The position numbers and the translations under genes are program-made. From Chaetorhynchus papuensis (lineage: Eukaryota > Chordata > Aves > Passeriformes > Rhipiduridae): 64,000 bases of DNA. Shown piece by piece: positions 13,101-23,065 of the stretch; the first letter of the stretch is position 1, and each line of letters opens with the position of its first letter. The DNA lies in NCBI GenBank assembly GCA_013396525.1, contig VWYX01000828.1, positions 1 through 64,000 of the forward strand. Direction: 5' to 3'. The notes beneath the pieces are model-generated. The model ran no database searches. It saw only the letters and a list, made by a program, of their open reading frames with translations, and was not told the origin of the DNA.

Positions 13101-16100
13101 GAAAAAGGGGAAAAAGGTGACACAGAGTGATGGGGGGATTAGGGAGTGATGGGGGGATTTGGGGTAGGTTTTGCTGTCCCCCCCGTGTCATTAACCAGCT
13201 GAAGGTGTTTCAGAGCTGCAGGAGGATGAGGGAGGGAGGGCAGCAGGGATGTTCCATCCCGTGGCTCCTGGATAAGTTTGGAATCTGAGCCGGCCTTGGC
13301 CTTGGCAGCCCTGGGGCTCGGTGACGTCCCCGGGGCCGTGGCGTAACCATCGCTGCCCGTCAGGGCTCTGCTGTGACGCTGCTCTGCTGGCACCTGACCT
13401 TCACCCTGGCACCCAGCCTGGCTGCTCACAGCCAGCGGGGTCCCTTTGATGGTGCCCAGCTCCCAGGAGTTCACCCTGCAGGGCTGGGTATCGGGTTTGC
13501 TGACCCCAATCCCGAGCGGGGCTCTCGGAGATGGAGGGTTCCGCACGTATCAGGGAGTTAGGGGAGGGTGAGATGTTTTCCTGTGGCAGAATATGTTCCT
13601 TCTCTGCTCCAAAACCCTCTGCACTCCTGGTGTTCCCAAAAGTGCTTCGTTTTTCAGTGATCTTGCAGGTAGAATTCCATTTTAGGGCTGCTGGAGCTCC
13701 TGCAGGAGGAGCAGCCCCCGCTCCTTCCCCGCTGAGCTCGGTGGCAGCAGGAAGGTTCAGTCCCAGGCTGCTGCTCCAAACCAACTCCGGGGTGACTTTT
13801 TTTTTTTTGAGTCTTTGTTAAATCTCTCTTCCTGTCTTTGAGTTCTTTGATTCTGAGGCTTCTCTCGTGGTTTTCTGGCTCCTCCGAGCAGCACAGGCGA
13901 CACAAACGGGGGTGAATGGGGCGCTTCAGCAGAGCCTGTGATAAGCAGGGCTCTTATCAGCGTTGCTATCTGCTGATGAGCGTTCACAGCATCCCCGGGG
14001 GCATTCAGAGCTGAATCAACAGCCCGAGCCCTGTTTGTCACAGCAGCACCACCGGGCTCTGTCTCACTCCAAACACGCTGCTTTAGCTTTTCACCGCTGG
14101 GTTAGAAAAATTCCGATTGATAACAGACCACAGCTGGTCCTGTATTAAACCATAAAAAGAAATTTTTAAAGAGTTGTTTTTTTTTTTTTTTTAGATTTGT
14201 GGACTGGTAATTCCAAGGGCTGCAGACAATCCCAGTAGCAGTGTCCTTCCCAGCAAAAAGTCCCCGTGTTTTCCCATGCCTGTTGCTCTTGGCACAGCTC
14301 CTTCCTCCCAGCTCCAAAGCTTGTCAAAATTTGTTGTGTATTCAAGGCTAGAGAGCACCTGAAATCTCAGATTATCTCTTGGCAAGTCAATAATCTCATT
14401 TATCTGCTGTGGCTGTCAATTCGTTGCATTTTAATGATGGCTGTTTACAAACTGGTACAAGTTTACTCAGAACTCCTCCAGGTTGTGAAGGTTTTGCTGT
14501 GTTTTAAGAATCCCACAACAGGAAAACAGCAGCAGAGGACATCCAGCATCCCGATATTTTCAGTGGGAGTCCCCACAGAAGGATTTGGGATGGAACCAAA
14601 GTGGGCTCTCAGGCTCAGGCCGTGCATGTGATCATCCTGTGTGGTGCACTGGAAGCTTGGAATGACTTTTCCATTGATTTTTTTCCCACAGATTTTGGCT
14701 TTGGGAATTTCTATAAGAGCGGGGAGCCTCTGACAACGTGGTGTGGGAGCCCCCCCTATGCAGCCCCAGAAGTCTTTGAAGGGCAGCAGTACGAGGGACC
14801 CCAGCTGGACATTTGGGTACCATTCTCCTTTATTTTAACTGCATTCCAAGCAGCTTTTGGGAAGCTGGGAGCTTAGGAACTGAGCTGAAAATCCCCTTTT
14901 TCTCCCCACAGAGCATGGGAGTGGTGCTCTATGTGCTGGTGTGTGGAGCGCTGCCCTTTGATGGACCCACCCTGCCCATCCTGAGGCAGCGAGTCCTGGA
15001 GGGGAGGTTCAGGATCCCTTATTTCATGTCAGAAGGTAACAGTGCTGTGCCTTCACTCTCTTGGTGTGCTTTGAGTAAAATCTGGGATAATCCGGGGGGC
15101 AGGGGGAATGGCACTGCTGGCCATGCCTTGTATTTCATTTAATTTAGGCTTTTCTTGCCTTTAATTTAGGCTTTTCTTGCCTTTAATTTAGGCTTTTCTC
15201 CTTCTAAATGTGATGTTTAGTCTTGTTTTGAGGGATTTTTAGCAGCAGTGAGGCAGTTCTGGGCTGGTGAGTCTCAGGTAGCACTGAGCAAGTTCATAAT
15301 TCTTATTTTTTTCCTCCCCCCAGAGTGTGAGCACCTGATCAGAAGAATGTTGGTGCTGGACCCATCCAAACGTTTGACCATCGCTCAGATCAAGGAGCAC
15401 AAGTGGATGCTGGTGGAGGTTCCTGCCCAGAGACCAATCCTGTACCCACCAGGGGAGGAGAATGAGCCCTCCCTGGGCGAGTACAACGAGCAGGTCCTGA
15501 GGCTGATGCACAGCCTGGGCATAGACCAGCAGAAAACTGTGGAGGTAAAACTCAAATGGGGGTAAAACACACCCAAATGGGGGTAAAACACACTCAGATG
15601 GGGGCAAAACACCTCAAATGGGGGTAAAACACACCCAAATGGGGGTAAAACACCTCAAATGGAGGTAGAATTCACTCCTGAGTGGGGTTGGATAAATCAT
15701 TAACTTGGCAGCTGGAGAGAGATGAGGGGGAATTAGAAAGTAAATTCATTTTGAGCTTTTAAGAGGGTGGCAGATGAGAATCAAAGTAAATTCATTTTGA
15801 GTTTTTTAGAGGGCGGTCAAAGGAAATTCAAACAGGATCATGAAAGCAGAGAGCAGCTGATGGGTCTGCCCTGTCCTGGACATAAAGGCCAGGATTCCCT
15901 GGGGAATTAACAGGATCATTTCCTTTAGGATGGGAGCTCAGTGCCTTGTGCAGGTTCAGAACGGTACCTATGAGTGTCCCACCTACCTGGGAGCCCCCCA
16001 CAGTTCCAGGACTGATGTTTTCCTGTCCCTGCCACTCTGCTCTGAGCCCTCCTCAGCTCACAACAGCGTTTGCCTTCCCCAGCTCCTCCCAAACCCCCCC

Positions 16101-19100
16101 CAAATCCCCCAGAGCACAAAAACCAGCACCCACCTGGCTGCTGCCACACTTGGCTGTGCTTCTCTTTCCCAGTCCCTGCAGAACAAGAGCTACAACCACT
16201 TTGCTGCCATCTATTACCTGCTGGTGGAGAGGCTCAAGTCCCACCGGAGCAGCTTTCCCGTGGAGCAGCGCGTGGACGCGCGGCAGCGCCGGCCCAGCAC
16301 CATCGCCGAGCAGACCGTGGCCAAGGTGAGCTCCCTGCTGCCCTGCTCGGCCTCATCCTGCTCCAAAATCTCTCCATTCCACCTGCAGTCCTCCAAAAAT
16401 CTCTCCATTCCACCTGCAGGGCTCCAAAATCTCTCCGTTCCACCTGCAATCCTCCAAAAATCTCTCCGTTCCACCTGCAGGGCTCCAAAATCTCTCCATT
16501 CCACCTGCAATCCTCCAAAAATCTCTCCATTCCACCTGCAATCCTCCAAAAATCTCTCCGTTCCACCTGCAGGGCTCCAAAATCTCTCCGTTCCACCTGC
16601 AGTCCCCTCGCTGGCTGCTGTGGTTTCGCCCTGAAGCACAAAATGCAAACAGAGGGTTTGGTTTTAGGGGGGATCTCCGTTTTTAAGCTCATCTCCCAGC
16701 TCGTCTCACGGCTGGTCCTGTATTAAACCATAAATAGGAATATTTAAAGCACTTCTCCCTCAGTTACAGCCCTCGCAGTTGTCCCAAGGATAATTTGTTT
16801 TCACACATGGTGGCACCACAGCTCCTGGGTGAGGCTGATTGTTTCCTTTTGGCCATTCCTGCACTCCAGGAAATCAAGGTTAAAAACCGGGGGAAAAATA
16901 TCCCCGTTTTCCTCATTTCCTAAAAAAAAAAGTCATTGAAAGCAGCCCTGAGCCTCCTGGTAACATCCAGGGGGTTTGCACTGAATATAAAAAGGAATTT
17001 TAGAGCATCAAAAAGCCCCAAACTCTTGTCTGTGCTGCTGGGGATAAGTCAGCTTCAATAACTACTGAGCTTAATGACATTTGGGGTTTGCCTGGGTGTT
17101 TTGGGGCTGGGAATGTTGCTTTTTTAATAGTTTAAAGGCTAAGAATGTTATTCATCCCGAACCAAGAAATCAATCTTGCACTTCTGCTCTGGCACTGGGC
17201 TACACATTGTTTCATTTGTGAATTTGGGTGTTGCTCCCTAAAATCGCTGCAGTTTTGGAGTTGTTCAATTCTGTTTTTCAGGCACAGGCCGTGGTCCCCT
17301 CGGTGAACCTGCATTCCCAAAATCCCAGGCTGCTGCAGTCTCCAGGTCTCCCCTCGGCCTCAGGAGCAGAAGCCTTTTCCTTCCCTCCCTCCAGCTGCCA
17401 GGGAGAGGCAGCGTTCATGGAGGAGGAAAGGGTTGACACACCAAAGGTACAGCTTGAAATCACACTATTACTCGTTGGGATTTGTTTTTTTCCAGAAGTC
17501 ATTACAGCTAAAAAATCCATTTGTCTTTTAAAAGCACAGCACTGCTTCCTGAAATTCAAGTATTTAAGCATCAAGAGTTGTAGGTATTCCACATTCTCTT
17601 TCCCTGTAACTCTCCACGGCTGGGTGGTTTTTTTATCATTCCTCTGCCTCCTGTTCTTTGCTTACAAATTCTGTTCTCACCACACTGCTTTTGGAAAGGG
17701 GCAAAACCCCCAGAAAAGGGGGGTTCTTTCCCTTGTTCTTCTCAAATATATTTTCAAGACCCCTGAAAACTCCTCCTTCTTACACAGAGGGGTCATGGAT
17801 GCAGCTGAAGTGTCCAGAGGGAGCTCCAGCCTGATCTGGAGTCAGCAATTAGAAGGGGAAATTGCCTAAAATAATTACATTTATGAAGTATGTTACTCTC
17901 ATAAAACTCCTGTTGTTCTCTCTCTCAGTTTGCACCACGTTATAACTTGAATTTCAGCATTTTTATCCTGCCTGCTGCCAGCTGGGGTTTGATTTCCTGC
18001 CTGCCAGTGTGAGGGGTTTATTGCTCCCTGGTTTGTTCCCAACACCAAGAGTGTGGCCCTGGTTCTCAGCACCGACTCCTTGTGTGGTCTCTGGCAGCTG
18101 CAAAGCACAGAGCAGTTCAAAGGCACTTAAAAATCAACATTTCAGGCTTGATTTTGCATCCCCCTTTTGCTTTATAGGTGCAGTTTGGCCAGGGAAGGCC
18201 AACAGCTGGTGACAGCAGTGAGGTGTCAAGTCTGAGCTCCCTTGGGAATATTTCAGTGCCTTAATTTTTGTAGGACTTGTCCACTAAAGACTTCCAGGCC
18301 CTGATCCCTGGAAAACTGCAGGGAGCCAATGTGGGATTGGTTCTCCTTTTCTGCCAGATCAGGGTGAGGCATTTGAGTGGAAAAGTCACCAGTAGGAGGG
18401 AAGGTGTGCGAGAAATTCAATTCAGAGGTGAAACCCACTGAATCAAAACAGAGGCAGCAGCCCCAGAGTTTCCCCGTGCAGGAATCATCATTTTCCTGCT
18501 GTTTAAACTATTTATAGCTGTTTCTCGATGCTGCTTTAAATACTTTCCTACCTTATAGTCTGCCTCAGGAGCATTTGTTAAGAGCTGCTGTCAATGCAGT
18601 GAAGCCTCTTTTCCAAACACCCTTTCTTTTCAAAATACCAAAGAACTTGGAGGAAAATTCAGGGATGGCTCACATAAAACAGCTTTACATAGAATCAGCT
18701 GCAGCAGTGCCAGGTTTGGTGCTGAAGGATTGTGTTGTTTCATCCATATTTTACCCAGTGTGGTCCTATTGGTGCAGCAGGACAGTAATTACACAACAGA
18801 GCCTCCAAAAGCTGCAGGACATGGAAATATTTAGGGGTTTGGGGTTTTTTTTTTTTTGCCTAAAATAAATCATTTTATATGGCAAAGGAATAGTTAAGGT
18901 GCAGGAGGATCCATGGCAAAGTGGCCTGGATAATAAAAGCAGAATGCAAATCCTGAGAGCAGTTTAGGTTGGAGAGGTGCCCCTAAAGGTCTGACTTAGA
19001 GCTGTGGGAGGCTCAGGGCTTTATCAGGCTGGGTAAATCCAAGGAGGGAGATTCCAGAGCTTCTCCAGGCAACCTGTGTTTGCAGGGGAACAACATCAAT

Positions 19101-22100
19101 CACGTGGACTTGTGCTGGAACAGGGTGCATTTATGGAGTTATTCCTGAGCACAGCCCTGCAAGGATGAAGTGCAAGGCTGGGGTTTTTTTGTGGTGTTTA
19201 TCTGAGTGTGATAAATGAGCACAGCAGGTATAGGAAGGGGGGAGCAGCAGTATTGGGCATTCCAGAAATATTTTATACTTGTGACTAAGCTGGCAAAGTT
19301 GTTAATAAGTCCAAAAAAAACCCCAAAAAAAACCTTAGAGCCTTGGAGAACGTAGAACTGTGGGAATAAGAATATTTAGGTTTAGGGAATTGAGCGTTAA
19401 GGGAATGCAAGGAGGAAATTAAGAATTGTGCATAACAAACAAGCCTTACTTAACTCAGCAGAGTTAAAGATCCCAAATGCCTTCAGACCAGGGATTTCCT
19501 GCTTTTGGGGGCGATTCTTTGGGCACAGAACAAAGCTGGGCACAGAACAAAGCTGGGCACAGAACAAAGCTGACCCCTGTCCCTGTGCCACCCAGGTGAA
19601 CGGCTGCCTGCTGGACCCCGTGCCCCCCGTGGTGATGAGGAAAGGATGCCAATCCCTGCCCTCCAGCATGATGGAAACCTCGATTGATGAAGGAATAGAG
19701 ACAGAAGGAGAGGCAGAGGAGGACCCAGCCCAGGCCTTCGCTGCCCTGCAGGCAGCTCGAGGGGGGAAGCGGCGTCACACCCTGGCAGAGGTCACCAACC
19801 AGCTGGTGATGGTGCCAGGCACAGGTACAGAGCTCAGCAAGGACATCTCACGGCTCATTTTCTCCCTCAGCACTCAATCTGAGTAGCTAGTGATGGAAAA
19901 CAGGAGGTTTTACTGTGGTGAGTTCGAGGCAGTTTGTATTTGCTAGAAAGGCCAAAGGGAAAAAACCACAAAACACCCCAAAATCAGCAGAAAATCAGTG
20001 TAAAATCAAAGCAGCAAATGTACAGCTGGCTAAACTCATGTACAACCCCAAGAGCAACTGGGAGATGTGGCAAACTGGCTGCTTTTTCAACTGAATGTCC
20101 CCAAATCGTTCACCCCCTAAAGATGAGCTGGTGGGGAAATAAAACCCTCTGGGCTCCAAAACCAGTGAGGTGCCCAAGCCTTCCAGGCTACAGTTTGGTC
20201 AGGATTATCTGTGGGGAAAAAAAAAACCCTAAACATTTTCCAGACAAGCCAGTGAACATCTGCAAAGTGTCTGATTGCTGCAAAATCCTGCAAAAACCAG
20301 TAGCAAATCCCCATTATTGTACTGCAAGTTTTACTTGACAATTCCTTTATCGAACTAGATTTTTTTGGCTGTTCACTCTGAGATGGCCACTGTTGGCAGG
20401 AGTAGCTCCAGTCAGTGATTCCCACTTCACTTCCCTTTAATCCTGGCCTTTGGTTTTTTTGTTTAGGCAAAGTCTATTCATTGGATGAGAACTCCTCCCT
20501 GGGCAGCATCGACTCCGAGTACGACATGGGATCCGTGCAGAGGGATCTCAAATTCCTGGCAGAGACGCCTTCCCTGAAGGAAATGGTGCTGAGCAGCCAC
20601 CAGGCCCCCCGGGTGACCCCCCCTTTCATGGGGCTCAGGCCTGCCAACCCGGCCATGCAGGCCCTGAGCTCCCAAAAACGAGAGGCCCACAACCGCTCCC
20701 CCGTCAGCTTCCGCGAGGGCCGCCGAGCCTCCGACACCTCCCTGACCCAAGGTAACCCCTGGGCATCGATAACTGCTCTGTTCACAACCTCTCTGATTAA
20801 TCACCACCCCCAGACACAGCAGGAAGTGCCCCCCCTGCCCAGCAGCCACGCTGTGGGCTCGGTTATCACCCGGCTTATCTCGCGTTTCCCGACGCCAACC
20901 AGAAAACTGATTGGGTTTTTTTTCTGACAAGGGGTTTTTTTTGCTCCACTCCTCTCTCCAGGAATTGTAGCATTTAGGCAGCACCTCCAGAACCTGGCAC
21001 GAACCAAAGGAATCCTGGAGCTGAACAAAGTCCAGCTGCTGTACGAACAGATGGGATCAGAGGAAGAACCTTCCCTGACATCAGCTGCCACCCAGCTGCA
21101 GGACCTCATTAACAGCCCTGCACAGGTACTTAAAGCAGAAATCAAGCTCCACCTTAATACCTGGGGACAGATCAGGAGAGGGTGAGGTGGTGTGGGGGTC
21201 TGAGAAGAGCTAATGGACAGATTAAATTCCCTGCTCTCCTTCCTGCCTTCCCCAGGCTGGAGAATTTGCAGCCTTTGCCTGTCCTTGTGCTGTCAGTGAG
21301 TGGCTCTGTCATCATTCCAAACCCAGCAGAGTTACTGCTTTCAGTCCGAAGGATGGTTTGGATTTAAAAAAGGCCAATAACACCTTTCCTTTCCTTGGTG
21401 GAGGTGGCCTGCTATAACTGCAAGAAAGGGTAACAGCCAGATTTGCAGAGTGAAGTGTTAAACAGCTCCCAGTGAGTTGTTTCGAGTGGAACGGGAACAC
21501 AGCAACCACGGAACCTCTGGCAGGGAAAATCCTTAAAGAAAGGGTTAAGAAAGCCTCCTCTGGGCATGCAGCTTGTTCCTCTTCCCCCTGCAGGAGGAAG
21601 GCTCCCAGCAGCAGGAAGCTCCATCTGCTTTCCCCAACGGCGCTCACCCCCCGCTGCTGTCCCGGAGGCAGAGCCTGGAGACGCAGTACCTGAAGCACAG
21701 GCTGCAGGTAACCCCTGCCCTCCTCCCCGGGCTGGAGCAGCACAGCACAGCAGCTTTGGGCATCCTGGTGCCCAGGAAAAGCACTCAGAGGATAAAGGAG
21801 CAGAGAACAGCCCAGCTGGGAATGGCACCGAGTGTTTTCGGGTGTTTTTCTGGTGTCAGGCACTGACCCTGATGATGCAGAAAGTGCATTCTTGCAGTTT
21901 CCCTCCTCTGGCAGTGCTTAATTCCTGCTGCTGGACACAGACCTTTGCTGTAACACCCCATAAAGGTTCTGCATCAGCATCTGAGCAGCCACTGCTTAAC
22001 CCCCCGGGCCTTCCTCTTCCACACCCTCTTTATTTCAAACCCATTTTCCCACAGCTTTAATTTATAGAAAACTTTTTTTTTTCCCCCACTTTTCCATCTT

Positions 22101-23033
22101 GCAGCTTCTTCCACTTGGGAAGAAAGCTTTCCATGGATTTTTGATGGTACAATCTCTCCTGCAAAAGTATTTTCTAAGGGTTAGAAGCCAATGGGCAGCA
22201 GTTTTTATGGGTTTAGAGAGTGGCTCTGTGGACAGCAGAGCAGTTACAGGGGTAGAAAATCTTTCTCTTGCTTTCTGGACTAATGCATTAAATCAAAAGC
22301 CATTTAAACCAGCTCTGCTTTCCTTGCAGAAGCCCACTCTGCTCTCAAAAGCTCAGAACACTTGCCAGCTCTACTGCAAAGAACTGCCCCGGAGTCTGGA
22401 ACAGCAGCTCCAGGAGCACAGGTGAGAATCTTCCAAATCACGCAGAAAAATTGCTCTCAAGAGTAATAAAAGAACTGGAACTCTCTTTGTCTATTTAGAA
22501 ATTGTCTGAAAAAGGAAAGCTTCACTTCAAAACTTCTTTTAAAAGCAAGAACAAGTCCTGCCATGTGTTTACAAATTTCTCTGCCTGATCTTCAGCTCCC
22601 GAATTCCCCAGAGCAGCGAACAGCAGGCTTTAAAATACAAACACAATGCACCTCATTCTTAACAAACTGAATTAAACAGTGCATGGGCTTAGCTTAAAAA
22701 ATGGATAAAAAAGGTTATGAAAGGAGATCTGTGGTAACACTGAAAGGTGATAACTTTGATGTGCTGCACCAGTTACTGAGCAGGGTTGCCCAGTGTACTC
22801 GGAGCAGTGTGAGTGACCCTTGTGGAGCCCAAATGGCCAGAAATAACAGTTTTTCTGTCCTGCACGCAGGCTGCACCAGAAGAGGCTGTTCCTGCAGAAG
22901 CAGTCCCAGCTGCAGGCCTACTTTAACCAGATGCAGATAGCCGAGAGCTCGTACCCCCGGGCCAGCCCGCTGCCCCTGCCCTGCCCGGAGGAGCCGCCGC
23001 AGCCCCCGCAGCAGCCCCAGCCCCAACCCCAGC

Positions 23034-23065
<32 letters not shown>

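Larger units (their letters stand above)
8204..14691 (+). other. SIK2: SIK2 intron 4
   Basis: The largest SIK2 intron in the window (6.5 kb) has no coding exon that I can recognise. It contains an AAT microsatellite, one perfect CRE palindrome (10824-10831) and two inverted GATA-site pairs (9640-9686 and 13939-13959), which make it a candidate regulatory intron. Confidence 0.85.
17447..19595 (+). other. SIK2: SIK2 intron 9
   Basis: This 2.1-kb intron contains a probable degraded CR1 fragment near 18935-19095 and a perfect 17-bp triplicate just before the exon 10 acceptor. Nothing else is recognisable. Confidence 0.8.

Noticed and set aside
15930..16726. Plus-strand open frames of 234 and 218 codons
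   Set aside because: They are out of frame with SIK2 exon 8 and extend through the intron 8 minisatellite, whose units happen to lack stops. The repeat explains their length.
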